10,937 nt of DNA, taken from JAHJQQ01 sp964458835. GTDB taxonomy: Bacteria > Pseudomonadota > Gammaproteobacteria > Thiohalobacterales > Thiohalobacteraceae. A program made the translations under genes and the position numbers. Shown in pieces: positions 1-7,293 of this stretch (the stretch's first letter is position 1; the number at the start of each line of letters is the position of its first letter). Below the pieces are notes generated by a model. The model was given only the letters and a program-made list of their open reading frames with translations. It ran no database searches and had not been told where the DNA came from. The DNA is taken from contig CAYWKV010000094.1 of assembly GCA_964458835.1 (NCBI GenBank), forward strand, positions 1-10,937. The letters run 5' to 3'.

Positions 1-69
1 GGGCGGGCTCCAACGCGAGCGTGAGAGCATGGGGACAACCCCAGGAGGATGGGGAGAGGCCGAAAAAAG

Positions 70-97
70 ATGGGGACAGACTCAGGTCTGTCCCCAT
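70..97. repeat. REP-like palindrome, copy 1
   Basis: Perfect 12-bp arms, ATGGGGACAGAC (70-81) and its reverse complement (86-97), surround a 4-nt loop TCAG. The same ATGGGGA start also occurs at 29 and 49 without a matching arm. GGGGACAGAC palindromes of this kind are, from memory, typical of REP sequences mobilised by REP-associated tyrosine transposases in gammaproteobacteria. No transposase is visible in the window. It lies downstream of the hdrB stop. Confidence 0.75.
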
Positions 98-111
98 CGA
101 GACATAGCAAC

Positions 112-135
112 GGGGACAGACTTAAGTCTGTCCCC
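112..135. repeat. REP-like palindrome, copy 2
   Basis: A perfect 24-bp palindrome with no loop: arm GGGGACAGACTT at 112-123, reverse complement at 124-135. It shares the GGGGACAGAC core with the palindrome at 70-97. It sits 8 nt past the hdrB stop codon, so it would form a strong hairpin in the 3' end of the qmo-hdr transcript. There is no T-run after it on the minus strand, so it does not look like a standard intrinsic terminator; stabilisation of the 3' end or attenuation is possible. Confidence 0.8.
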
Positions 136-143
136 CTGTTCCA

Positions 144-1043
144 TCACTTCCCGGCGATCTCTTCCAGCTTCTTGGCCGGGATGATCTGGCCGTCCAGGCC
201 CGCTTCCTTGCCGGACTTGCCGTAGGCCACGCTCATCAGCGTCGAGTAGTACACCACCGGCATCTTGAACTTGGTGCCGTACTTGGCGTTGATCTGGTCC
301 TGATAGACCTCGGTGTTCATCTGGCACACCGGGCAGGGCGTGACGATCATGTCGGCGCCGTTGTCGTAGGCGGACTCGATGATGTCCTTGATCAGCGCCT
401 GGCTCTTCTCGGGCTCGGAGAAGGCGAGCGCGCCGCCGCAGCAGGAGACCTTCTTCTCGTAGGTCTCGCAGGCCTCGGCGCCCATCGTCGTGATCAGCTT
501 GTCGAGGTACTTCGGGTTCTCGAACGACTCGCCGGCGATGCCGAACGGGCGGTTGGTCTGGCAGCCGACGTAGCCGGCGATCTTCATGCCTTCCAGCGGT
601 TTCTTCACGTGCTTGCCGAGTTCGTCGTAGCCGAGGTCCTCGATCAGCACCTCGACCATGTGGCGCACCGGCTTGTCGGCCTTCACGCGCAGGCCGGCCT
701 CGGCCAGGGCCTTGTTGGTCTCGGCCATCAGGTCGCGGTCCTCGTGCAGGCGCTCCTGGGTCTCCTTGGTGGCGAGCCAGCAGGCGGCGCAGGTGGCGAC
801 GATGTCCTGGTTGGGGTGCGCCTGCTCCGACAGCGCCATGTTGCGCGCCGACAGCGCCAGGCGCGGCAGTTCGCCGCCGCCGGCGTAGCCGATGGAGGCG
901 GAGCAGCAGTTCCAGTCCGGGATCTCGTTCAGCTCGATGTCCAGCACGTCGCACATCGCGTCGACCGAGACCTGGTAGTTGGACGCCGAGGCCGCCTTCT
1001 GGGAGGAACAGCCCGGGTAGAACGAATAGGATTTCTTAGCCAT
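144..1043 (-). CDS. hdrB: HdrB-like heterodisulfide reductase subunit B (CCG-domain Fe-S protein)
   Basis: A 299-aa soluble protein with two complete CCG domains. The first half has C12 (YPGC), C46-C47 and C85-x-x-C88 (CAAC). The second has C161 (GCQ), C201-C202 (SCCGG) and C237-x-x-C240 (CPVC). In the HdrB family each such five-cysteine set binds a noncubane [4Fe-4S] cluster, and all ten ligands are kept here. The length is normal for HdrB. The ATG follows GGAGAG by about 6 nt and begins 11 nt after hdrC, so it is the last gene of the qmoA-qmoB-hdrC-hdrB operon. In methanogens HdrB reduces CoM-S-S-CoB. That substrate is not expected here, so the true disulfide or electron partner is unknown. 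Next to qmoAB, a role as electron exit or entry module for an APS reductase partner complex is the best inference. Confidence 0.92.
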   Translation of the reverse strand: MAKKSYSFYPGCSSQKAASASNYQVSVDAMCDVLDIELNEIPDWNCCSASIGYAGGGELPRLALSARNMALSEQAHPNQDIVATCAACWLATKETQERLHEDRDLMAETNKALAEAGLRVKADKPVRHMVEVLIEDLGYDELGKHVKKPLEGMKIAGYVGCQTNRPFGIAGESFENPKYLDKLITTMGAEACETYEKKVSCCGGALAFSEPEKSQALIKDIIESAYDNGADMIVTPCPVCQMNTEVYQDQINAKYGTKFKMPVVYYSTLMSVAYGKSGKEAGLDGQIIPAKKLEEIAGK

Positions 1044-1054
1044 TGACTCTCTCC

Positions 1055-1696
1055 TCAGGCGCCGGCCTTGCCGATTCCGGATTTACCAATTTTGGCGTCT
1101 TCGATTTCCTGAGCCTTCTTCAGGATCGCCTGCAGGCCCTTGGCGTCTTGGCACTTGTGGCCGCCCAGCAGCTCCATGGGCGACATGCGCTTGGTCTTGA
1201 GCATGCCCAGACCGATGTCCTTCATCTTCAGCGCGGTCTTCACGCCCTCGCCGAAGCCGTTCATGAAGTACAGCGCCAGACCCAGCTTCAGCTCGTTGAC
1301 GCGGCCGGTCTTGGTCAGGTTGTTCCAGAACAGCTGGGCGAACTTCGCGGTCGGCTGCTCCTTCGGCGCGATGCCGAGACGCTTCGCGTAGGTGGCCAGG
1401 CCGTGCATGATGTGGGTGATCGGCAGGCCGCGCGGACAGCGGGCGATGCAGTTGTAGCAGGAGGTGCACATCCACATCGAATCCGACTGCAGGACCTCAT
1501 CGCGCTTGTTGGCGCGGATCAGCATGAAGATCTCCTGCGGCGGATGCTCCCAGTGCGGGCCGAACGGACAGGAGCCCGAGCACACGCCGCACTGCATGCA
1601 CATCTTCACCCAATCGCCTTCCTCGACGTTCGCTTCGACTTCCCTGAGGAAGTTGCCGCGATACTTCTCGATCATCTGTACGTTGTAATCGCTCAT
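1055..1696 (-). CDS. hdrC: HdrC-like subunit, soluble 2x[4Fe-4S] ferredoxin-type protein
   Basis: A 213-aa protein with two classic [4Fe-4S] motifs near the N terminus: C33-x2-C36-x2-C39-x3-C43-P and C77-x2-C80-x2-C83-x3-C87-P. The rest is a helical tail without a hydrophobic segment long enough to span a membrane. QmoC joins an HdrC-like part to a membrane cytochrome b-like part; this protein has only the first part and so is HdrC rather than QmoC. In the family it relays electrons between the flavin subunit (HdrA) and HdrB. It begins 9 nt after the qmoB stop, with AGGAG about 8 nt before the ATG, and ends 11 nt before hdrB. Confidence in the family is high; the electron direction in this organism is inferred. 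Confidence 0.92.
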   Translation of the reverse strand: MSDYNVQMIEKYRGNFLREVEANVEEGDWVKMCMQCGVCSGSCPFGPHWEHPPQEIFMLIRANKRDEVLQSDSMWMCTSCYNCIARCPRGLPITHIMHGLATYAKRLGIAPKEQPTAKFAQLFWNNLTKTGRVNELKLGLALYFMNGFGEGVKTALKMKDIGLGMLKTKRMSPMELLGGHKCQDAKGLQAILKKAQEIEDAKIGKSGIGKAGA

Positions 1697-1705
1697 GGCG
1701 GGCTC

Positions 1706-3925
1706 CTAGAACTTGAACGGGCTCATGCCGATCTTCTCGATGGTCGCGGCCATCTCCTCGATCAGCTCGGGCGCGCGCTTGATGTCGGTGATCGCGACCT
1801 CGTGGGTCACCACGCGCTCCTGCTCGAGGTTGAGCGTCTTGAGCGTGTCGTCGATCTTGCTCATGCGGTAGTGCGCCATTTCCGAACCCTTCACGAAGTG
1901 GCACTGATAGTTCTCGCCCTTCTGGCAGCCCATCAGCACCGCGCCGTCGTAGCCGGAGTTCAGCGCGTCGGTGATCCAGATGGTGTTCACGCTCCCCAGG
2001 CAGCGCACCGGGATGACGCGGGCGAAGGCGCTGTAGGTGAAGCCCTGCTGGGCGGCCATGTCGAGCGCGGGATACGCGTCGTTCTCGCAGGCCAGCACCA
2101 GGATGCGCGGCTTCTCGGAGAACTCGTCGGGCATGTCGACCGCTTTCAGCTGCTGGCCGACCGTGTCGACGGAGTAGTTCTCGAAGGAGATCACGCGCAC
2201 CGGGCAGGCGCCCATGCAGGTGCCGCAGCGGCGGCAGCGCGATTCGTTGAACATCGGGTAGCGCTGCTCGTCCTCGTCGATGGCGCCGAACGGGCATTCC
2301 ACGGTGCAGCGCTTGCACTGCGTGCAGCCTTCCTTGCGGAACGACGGATAGGACAGGTCGCCGGAGCGCGGATGCGCGGCACGGCCGAGGTGCGCGTTCT
2401 CCATCGCCTGGATGGCCTTCAGCGCGGCGCCGGTGGCGTCTTCGATCGCCTGCGGGATGTCCATCGGCCGGCGCACCGGACCGCAGCTGTAGATACCGGT
2501 GCGGCGTGTCTCGTACGGGAAACAGATGAAGTGCGAGTCGTTGAAGCCGTGCTTGAGCAGCGGCAGGTCCTTGCCCTGGCGGTAGGTCATGTTGAGGATG
2601 GAATCCGCATTGACCGTGAACTGGCCGGGCTCGTCCTGCTTCACCACGTCGATGTCGACGCCGGCGTTGGCGACCTGGCCGGTGGCGAGCACCACCAGAT
2701 CGGCCTCTTCGCTGATGTCCTCGTCGAGGATCAGGTCCTTGAACGTGACCTTCAGGCTGCCGCCGGCCGGCGACACGTCGCTGACCACGCCCTTGCGGAA
2801 GGTTACGCCCTTGTCCTGGCCGCTGCGGTAGAAGTCCTCGCCGGGTGCGCCGGGGGTGCGCAGGTCGGTGAACAGGACGGTGGTGTCGATGTCCGGGTTC
2901 TGGTCCTTGAAGTACATCGATTGCTTGATGGACGTCAGGCAGCAGTGGCCGGAGCAGTAGTTCAGGTGGCCTTCCTTGTCGCTGCGCTGGCCGGCGCACT
3001 GCACGAACACGACCTTCTTCACGTCCTTGCCGTCGGACGGGCGCTTGATCGGCCCGCCGTTGGCGGCCTTGGCCAGTGCCTCCAGGCCCATCTGGTCGAC
3101 CACGTCGGGCGACTTGCCGGCACCCAGTTCGGGCAGCCGGCTCATGTCGTAGGGCTTGAAGCCCGAGGCCATGATGATGGCGCCGAAGTTCCCGGTGCTG
3201 GTCGAGCCGGACTCGGTGGTGATGTCCGCCGAGAAGCGGCCGGGCGCGCCGGAGGTCTTGGTGATGGTGCTGTTGAGATGCACGGTGATCTTCGGATCGG
3301 CCTCGATCGCCGCGATCATCGCCGCGATGCCGGTGTCCATCGGCTCGGCATAGGGGCTGCGGTCCGGGATGCGCTTGTGGAAGCTGGCCGCCGCGCCGCC
3401 CAGCGCGCCGGTCTTCTCGACGATCGTCACCGGGTAGCCGGCCTTGGCCGCCTCGATGGCCGCGGTCATACCGGACATGCCGCCGCCGACGACCAGCAGA
3501 TGGTTGTTCTGGCCCTTCTCCTGCGCGGACGCCGGCGGGGTCATGTACTTGGCCTCGGCGCAGCCCATGCGCACGTAGTCGGCCGCCATCTCCTCGGTGA
3601 GCTCGCGCGCCTCGTCGGTGTCCGGGCGGATCCAGATGACGCCTTCGCGCAGGTTCACGCGGCTGAGGGTGATCTCGCCCTCGAAGTTGAAGGCCTCGGT
3701 CTTGGCGCGGCGCGAGCAGGCGGCGATGACGACGCGGTTGACGCCGTCGTTGGCGATGTCGTTCTGGATCATCTCCACGCCGGCGGCGGAGCACAGGAAG
3801 TCGTGCTCCTTGGCGACCGCGGCCTTGCCCTCGCGGCTGGCGATGTTGACGAGCTGCTTGGTGTCGAGACGCTCACCGAGTCCGCAGCCCTTACAGATGT
3901 ATGCACCGATCTTCATGTCTGCCAC
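1706..3925 (-). CDS. qmoB: QmoB, HdrA-like flavin/Fe-S protein with MvhD-type C-terminal domain
   Basis: A 739-aa protein. The N terminus has YICKGCGLG (C11, C14), typical of QmoB. An FAD-binding GGGMSG motif follows at 147-152. The HdrA-type cysteine set is C310, C324, C328 and C329. Two ferredoxin motifs lie at C534/C537/C540/C544 and C564/C567/C570/C574. A C-terminal MvhD-like domain (about 605-739) has C613, C642, C667 and C675 as likely [2Fe-2S] ligands. This order matches QmoB of the quinone-interacting membrane-bound oxidoreductase complex, the electron partner of dissimilatory APS reductase. The start is GTG at 3925: GGAGGG lies 7 nt upstream, against 16 nt for the in-frame ATG at 3916. 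The gap to qmoA is only 3 nt, suggesting coupled translation. The MvhD domain suggests links to a hydrogenase-like or other electron carrier, but no such gene is present here. Confidence 0.93.
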   Translation of the reverse strand: MADMKIGAYICKGCGLGERLDTKQLVNIASREGKAAVAKEHDFLCSAAGVEMIQNDIANDGVNRVVIAACSRRAKTEAFNFEGEITLSRVNLREGVIWIRPDTDEARELTEEMAADYVRMGCAEAKYMTPPASAQEKGQNNHLLVVGGGMSGMTAAIEAAKAGYPVTIVEKTGALGGAAASFHKRIPDRSPYAEPMDTGIAAMIAAIEADPKITVHLNSTITKTSGAPGRFSADITTESGSTSTGNFGAIIMASGFKPYDMSRLPELGAGKSPDVVDQMGLEALAKAANGGPIKRPSDGKDVKKVVFVQCAGQRSDKEGHLNYCSGHCCLTSIKQSMYFKDQNPDIDTTVLFTDLRTPGAPGEDFYRSGQDKGVTFRKGVVSDVSPAGGSLKVTFKDLILDEDISEEADLVVLATGQVANAGVDIDVVKQDEPGQFTVNADSILNMTYRQGKDLPLLKHGFNDSHFICFPYETRRTGIYSCGPVRRPMDIPQAIEDATGAALKAIQAMENAHLGRAAHPRSGDLSYPSFRKEGCTQCKRCTVECPFGAIDEDEQRYPMFNESRCRRCGTCMGACPVRVISFENYSVDTVGQQLKAVDMPDEFSEKPRILVLACENDAYPALDMAAQQGFTYSAFARVIPVRCLGSVNTIWITDALNSGYDGAVLMGCQKGENYQCHFVKGSEMAHYRMSKIDDTLKTLNLEQERVVTHEVAITDIKRAPELIEEMAATIEKIGMSPFKF

Positions 3926-3928
3926 GGT

Positions 3929-5212
3929 TCAGCCCTCCATCCCGGCAACTTTGTTGACCACCTGGATGGCGCGCAGCGCGCTGGCGGTGGCGCTCTGCAC
4001 CGCGCGGTTCACATCCAGGGCGTCGGCGGAGCAGCCGGCGGCGAAGAAACCGCCGTTGGCCGCGTCCAGTTCGACGAAACCTTCCTCGTTGATCTTCACC
4101 TGCACGGGGAAGCCGTCCTTCGGCACGCTGGGCTCCATGCCCACGGCCAGCACGACCAGGTCGTGCGGGTTGCTGTAGCGGTGGTAGCCCTCGGTGTCGA
4201 CGCCGTGCAGGACCGGATTGCCGTCCTTGTCCTGGGTGATGCTGGCGACCTTGGACTTGATGAAGGTGACGTTTCCGTCGGCCTGCACCTTCTGGTAGAA
4301 CTCGTCGATGCGGTCGATGGCGCGGATGTCGATGTAGTAGACGCTGGCCTTGAAGTCGTCGCTGAACTTCTCGCGCAGATAGGTGGTCTGCTTCAGCGTC
4401 GCCATGCAGCAGATGCGCGAGCAGTGCTTCAGATGGTTCTTGTCGCGCGAGCCGGCGCACTGGATGAAGGCGACGTTCTTCGCCTCACGGCCGTCCGAGG
4501 GACGCAGCAGCTTGCCGCCGGTCGGGCCGAACGGATCGGCCATGCGCTCGAACTCGACGCTGGTGATGACGTTCGGGTAGCGGTCGTAGCCGTAGGGCTG
4601 GATCTTGGCGGCATCGTACGGACGCCAGCCGGTCGCCCAGATGATGGCGCCGACGGTGATCTCGCGCTCGCCGGGCTGCATGTCGAGGTCGATCGCGTCG
4701 TACTTGCAGGCGGCCTTGGCCTTGTCGGCGTCCGGCGTGCCGATGATGCGCGGATCGAGCACGTAGCGCTGCGGATAGGCCAGGGGATGGTTGATGTAGG
4801 CGCCTTTGCGCTTGCCCAGACCGTAGTTGTATTCGGAGTCGAACTCGGCCTCGACCGCCTTGGCGCACTCGCCGCAGGCGGTGCAGTTCTCGTTCACGTA
4901 GCGCGGCGTGGTCTTCAGCGTGACCTTGTAGCTGCCGGTGTCGCCCTCGACCTGGGTGACCTCGGTCATGGTCAGCAGGCGCAGGTTCTTGTTGCCCTTC
5001 ACGCGGCGCAGGTTGATCTCCAGGCCGCAGGTCGGGAAGCACAGCTTGGGAAAGTACTTGTAGAGCTGGCTGACGCGGCCCCCGACCGAGGGATTCTTCT
5101 CGACCAGGATCACCTGCTTGCCGCATTCCGCGGCTTCCAGGGCTGCGGTCAGGCCGCTGATCCCTCCGCCCACCACCAGGATGGTCTGGTTGGTTGCGAT
5201 TACCTCCGACAT
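3929..5212 (-). CDS. qmoA: QmoA, HdrA-like FAD/Fe-S protein
   Basis: A 427-aa soluble flavoprotein. A dinucleotide-binding GGGISG motif at 15-20 is followed by a family-typical stretch with C58 and C62, a cysteine group C110-x2-C113-x2-C116 with C169 as a possible fourth ligand, and the HdrA-type set C252, C264, C268, C269. The length and the lack of an MvhD domain fit QmoA, the smaller HdrA paralogue of the Qmo complex. QmoA-QmoB next to hdrCB, with no lipoate-binding or sHdr genes, argues against the sHdr sulfur-oxidation system. It is the first gene of the operon: the ATG at 5212 follows GGAGG at a spacing of about 7 nt. A 15-bp direct repeat lies 30-63 bp upstream and is the best candidate for its control region. 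Known role of the family: electron transfer between APS reductase (AprBA) and the quinone pool. Confidence 0.93.
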   Translation of the reverse strand: MSEVIATNQTILVVGGGISGLTAALEAAECGKQVILVEKNPSVGGRVSQLYKYFPKLCFPTCGLEINLRRVKGNKNLRLLTMTEVTQVEGDTGSYKVTLKTTPRYVNENCTACGECAKAVEAEFDSEYNYGLGKRKGAYINHPLAYPQRYVLDPRIIGTPDADKAKAACKYDAIDLDMQPGEREITVGAIIWATGWRPYDAAKIQPYGYDRYPNVITSVEFERMADPFGPTGGKLLRPSDGREAKNVAFIQCAGSRDKNHLKHCSRICCMATLKQTTYLREKFSDDFKASVYYIDIRAIDRIDEFYQKVQADGNVTFIKSKVASITQDKDGNPVLHGVDTEGYHRYSNPHDLVVLAVGMEPSVPKDGFPVQVKINEEGFVELDAANGGFFAAGCSADALDVNRAVQSATASALRAIQVVNKVAGMEG

Positions 5213-5241
5213 GGGTCTTCCTCCGTTTCGGATGCCTAAAG

Positions 5242-5275
5242 CCTATAAAGCGTGCGCATACCTATAAAGCGTGCG
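5242..5275 (-). promoter_or_regulatory. 15-bp tandem direct repeat upstream of qmoA
   Basis: CCTATAAAGCGTGCG occurs at 5242-5256 and again at 5261-5275, exactly 19 bp apart, close to two helical turns. A shorter related stretch, CCTAAAG, is at 5235-5241. On the minus strand each unit reads CGCACGCTTTATAGG, so each contains a TATA-like hexamer. The block lies 30-63 bp before the qmoA ATG, where a promoter and an activator or repressor site are expected. Its regulator cannot be named from sequence. Confidence 0.5.
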
Positions 5276-5410
5276 TACGGCGGCGGCGCGGCGGTCTCGA
5301 CGAGCGCCGCGCCTGCCCAGTGTGTTCGTGCTGTTCCTGTCCCGGCCCGATGCTGCTGCCGATGTCGACCGGCGGGGCCCGCACATCCGGGTGCGTACCT
5401 TGTCGGACCC

Positions 5411-5424
5411 GGCAGGTACCTGCC
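5411..5424. promoter_or_regulatory. 14-bp perfect palindrome, candidate operator
   Basis: GGCAGGTACCTGCC is its own reverse complement. It lies 15 bp upstream of a perfect TATAAT (5439-5444, plus strand), so it covers the spot where the -35 box of that promoter would be; no good -35 hexamer is seen there. This is the arrangement expected of a regulator-controlled promoter. A palindrome with the same outer halves (GGCAG-N4-CTGCC) lies at 7365-7378. Confidence 0.4.
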
Positions 5425-5438
5425 TTGTCCTGGATCAA

Positions 5439-5444
5439 TATAAT
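5439..5444 (+). promoter_or_regulatory. Candidate -10 box (TATAAT)
   Basis: A consensus TATAAT in an AT-rich island within very GC-rich DNA. The expected -35 position at 17-bp spacing (5416-5421) falls inside the palindrome and does not match TTGACA. If used, it would give a leader of about 300 nt before the DUF1207 gene. Weak evidence on its own. Confidence 0.3.
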
Positions 5445-5747
5445 TTAAAGTGTCCGGGGGAGCCGGTCGGCGCCGCGGGGATGCGTCGACGCGCGGTGCG
5501 CGCGCCCCGCCGGCCAGCGCGGGTGCCGCGGCGCGGCCCTAGAAGATACTCTCTCTGTCCGAAGGGCGCCACCGGCTATCTATGCAGTTACTAACGAACT
5601 TTCCAATATCGAAATAGAAACCATGTATATCTCGCGCCCGGATGCGGGATGGGTGCGGCCGGTCCGGCGGCGGTCTGGTGCCGCGCCCGGCCTTCACCGA
5701 TAATCTGCCGCCTGTTATCGGGGCCGGCACGTGAGCGAGAGGCGGTC

Positions 5748-6923
5748 ATGCGCGGAATGCGGTTGTCGGGGAAGTGGAATGCGGCGGGCCTGCTGGCCGC
5801 CGCCGTGGGCCTGGCCGGGCTGCCGCCGCCGGCCGGGGCCGATGTGGCGACCGACTTTCTGCAGGGCTATGCCCGGGCGGTGCTGGATCTGCAGTTCGCC
5901 GGCCGGAAGGTGCAGGTGCTGGCGGCCCATGACGACGGCCGGCTGGTGCTGAGCGAGCCCGCCTGCGGGCCCAACCCCGGCCGTACCGAGATGGAGCAGG
6001 CGCTGACCGCCACCGGCCGGTTCGCCCGCGTGCACTGGCAGGAGGCGCCGGCCTGCGCGCAGGCGCCGGCCGGACAGGTGCCGGCGGCGGATGTCGCCGC
6101 CGTGGAGACGGCGCCACCCGGACCGGCCGCGGCCCAGGCCGCTCCGGACGCGCCGCGGCAGGCGCAGGCGGCGCCGGTTGCGATCGAGGCGCTGCCCGTG
6201 GACGACCTCTTCAAGCCGCTGATCGCCGACCCGCGCCAGCCGCAGTTCGCCATCCGCTACCACCGCTACGATGCCCGCGAGGATTTCAACGCGGCGAGCG
6301 TTTCCTTCGGCGATTATTTCGGCTTCGCCAGCGGCTTCTTCGGGGAATCCGGCGTGTCGCAGATCGGCCTGCAGGGCGCGGTGTTCGCCGTCTTCAATCT
6401 GGATGCGCCGTCCTTCGATCTCGTCAACGCCGACTACTGGATCGGCATCCCGGTGTCCTACCGCCGCGGCCCGTGGTCGTTCCTGACGCGCATCTACCAC
6501 CAGAGTTCGCATCTGGGCGACGAGTTCCTGCTCGGCAACACCGATCTGGAGCGCATCAACCTCAGCTACGAGGACTGGGAGGTGCTGGCCTCCTACGAAT
6601 GGCGCCGCTGGCGTTTCTACGGCGGCGGCGGCGCGATCCTGCACAGCGAGCCGGATCTCGATCCGTTTCATGCCCAGGGCGGGCTCGAATACCGTCATCC
6701 GAAATTCCTCGGCGACTGGCAGCTGGTCGGTGCCATGGACTGGCAGGTGGAAGAGGAGCAGGACTGGCGGCCCAACCGGTCCTACCAGATCGGCTTCGCC
6801 TTCGAGCGCTACTCGCGCGAGATCCGCCTGATGCTGGAGCATTACCGCGGCTATTCGCCCAACGGCCAGTTCTACGACGAGCGTCTGCGCTACACCGGCC
6901 TCGGCGTGTACTTCGACCTCTGA
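5748..6923 (+). CDS. DUF1207-family exported protein, likely outer-membrane beta-barrel
   Basis: A 391-aa protein. An N-terminal signal peptide has basic residues followed by a hydrophobic core (about 12-25), with likely cleavage after AGA at residue 31. Residues 32-100 form a small domain that I do not identify; its alternating pattern is vaguely BON-like. A Pro/Ala/Gln-rich linker (about 100-147) leads to the DUF1207-type region (about 153-391). Features I recall from that family are LFKPLIADPRQPQF at 154-167, a NADYWIGIP stretch near 228, YHQSSHLGDEFLL at 250-262, YGGGG at 291-295, and the closing SPNGQFYDERL to GLGVYF stretch. Amphipathic strands ending near the C terminus fit an outer-membrane barrel. 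The start at 5748 was preferred over the in-frame ATG at 5649 because it has GAGAGG 5 nt upstream and puts the signal peptide at the N terminus. Its function is unknown. It is divergent from qmoA and not obviously part of either sulfur block. Confidence 0.8.
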   Translation: MRGMRLSGKWNAAGLLAAAVGLAGLPPPAGADVATDFLQGYARAVLDLQFAGRKVQVLAAHDDGRLVLSEPACGPNPGRTEMEQALTATGRFARVHWQEAPACAQAPAGQVPAADVAAVETAPPGPAAAQAAPDAPRQAQAAPVAIEALPVDDLFKPLIADPRQPQFAIRYHRYDAREDFNAASVSFGDYFGFASGFFGESGVSQIGLQGAVFAVFNLDAPSFDLVNADYWIGIPVSYRRGPWSFLTRIYHQSSHLGDEFLLGNTDLERINLSYEDWEVLASYEWRRWRFYGGGGAILHSEPDLDPFHAQGGLEYRHPKFLGDWQLVGAMDWQVEEEQDWRPNRSYQIGFAFERYSREIRLMLEHYRGYSPNGQFYDERLRYTGLGVYFDL

Positions 6924-7293
6924 GGCCTCCGTCCAGGGTCCGCAAAACCTTTTTTTGCCACGAAATCCACGAAACCCACGAAAATCATCCGGGCCAAAAC
7001 CAGCCACGGAAAACACGGAACGCACGGACAGGTACAGGGCTGCACACCCCGTTGCCCGGGAGAGGGTTTCCTCTCTCGTACCTTTCGTGGGTTTCGTGGA
7101 TTTCGTGGCACAAAAGGTTTTCATCCGCGTTTCCCGCGCTCGGCCGTGGCTCGCTATTCTTTTTGATGGTGTCGACTCCGCACGGCCGCCGGCCGGGTGC
7201 CACCCCGCATTGCAAAATCCGGCGCCATGCCCCGCCGTCCGGCGGCGGTTGCATAATGAACTGGCGCGGCAATTCAGAAAGGAGGGCAATATC
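6924..7293. other. Intergenic spacer carrying an inverted repeat
   Basis: 370 bp with no supported gene. It holds the long inverted repeat at 6944-7121, then GC-rich DNA and the region before the leader ORF at 7294. The candidate promoter signals there are poor: CATAAT at 7252-7257 has no matching -35. The apparent ORFs across this stretch are translations of the repeat (HEIHETHE-type peptides) and are not real proteins. Confidence 0.7.
6944..7121. repeat. Long inverted repeat of 9-bp CCACGAAAN units, copy 1
   Basis: A perfect 27-bp arm at 6957-6983 is the reverse complement of 7083-7109. Each arm is three 9-bp units of the form CCACGAAA plus one base. Outside it the arms stay nearly complementary for about 13 more bases (AAAACCTTTT and AAAAGGTTTT), for about 40 bp per arm. 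The 99-nt middle contains a degenerate run of related 9-mers (CCACGGAAA, ACACGGAAC, GCACGGACA, from about 7003). A second copy of the same 27-bp arms lies at 10239-10326. Similar CACGAA-rich intergenic repeats are, from memory, widespread in environmental bacterial genomes. No transposase is nearby. Confidence 0.85.

Larger units (their letters stand above)
5213..5747. other. Divergent intergenic region between qmoA and the DUF1207 gene
   Basis: 535 bp without a convincing gene. From left to right it holds the qmoA ribosome site (GGAGGAAG, minus strand, around 5216-5223), a 15-bp direct repeat (5242-5275), a GC-rich stretch, a 14-bp palindrome (5411-5424), an AT-rich island with TATAAT at 5439-5444 (plus strand), a second GC-rich stretch, and an AT-richer block at about 5576-5632. 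Short ORFs in the area begin without good ribosome sites and have low-complexity Arg/Pro/Ala-rich products, so they are not called. I see no tRNA or clear terminator. Both flanking genes probably get their promoters from here. Confidence 0.7.

Noticed and set aside
144..5212. sHdr (sulfur-oxidising heterodisulfide reductase-like) system
   Set aside because: That system has two HdrC/HdrB pairs, a single HdrA and lipoate-binding proteins; here there are two HdrA-type subunits with QmoA/QmoB features and one HdrCB pair.
1043..5239. A 1398-codon open frame on the plus strand across the qmo-hdr operon
   Set aside because: It is antisense to four genes with clear Fe-S and flavin motifs; its product is a His/Leu/Val/Asp-rich translation typical of the reverse of high-GC coding DNA, with no domain pattern.
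5194..5594. Short plus-strand ORFs upstream of the DUF1207 gene
   Set aside because: Arg/Pro/Ala/Cys-rich products without good ribosome sites; they overlap the direct repeat and palindrome and look non-coding.
5578..5606. Minus-strand promoter TTGGAA-17-ATAGAT upstream of qmoA
   Set aside because: The -10 matches the consensus at only two positions and lies about 370 bp before the gene, while the direct repeat at 5242-5275 is better placed.
6922..6956. Intrinsic terminator after the DUF1207 gene
   Set aside because: There is a 7-T run at 6950-6956 but no stable GC hairpin directly before it; the T-run belongs to the flank of the inverted repeat.
6957..7109. A CRISPR array, suggested by the spaced CCACGAAA units
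   Set aside because: The units are 9 bp and directly abutting, in two inverted blocks; there are no unique spacers of constant length and no cas genes.
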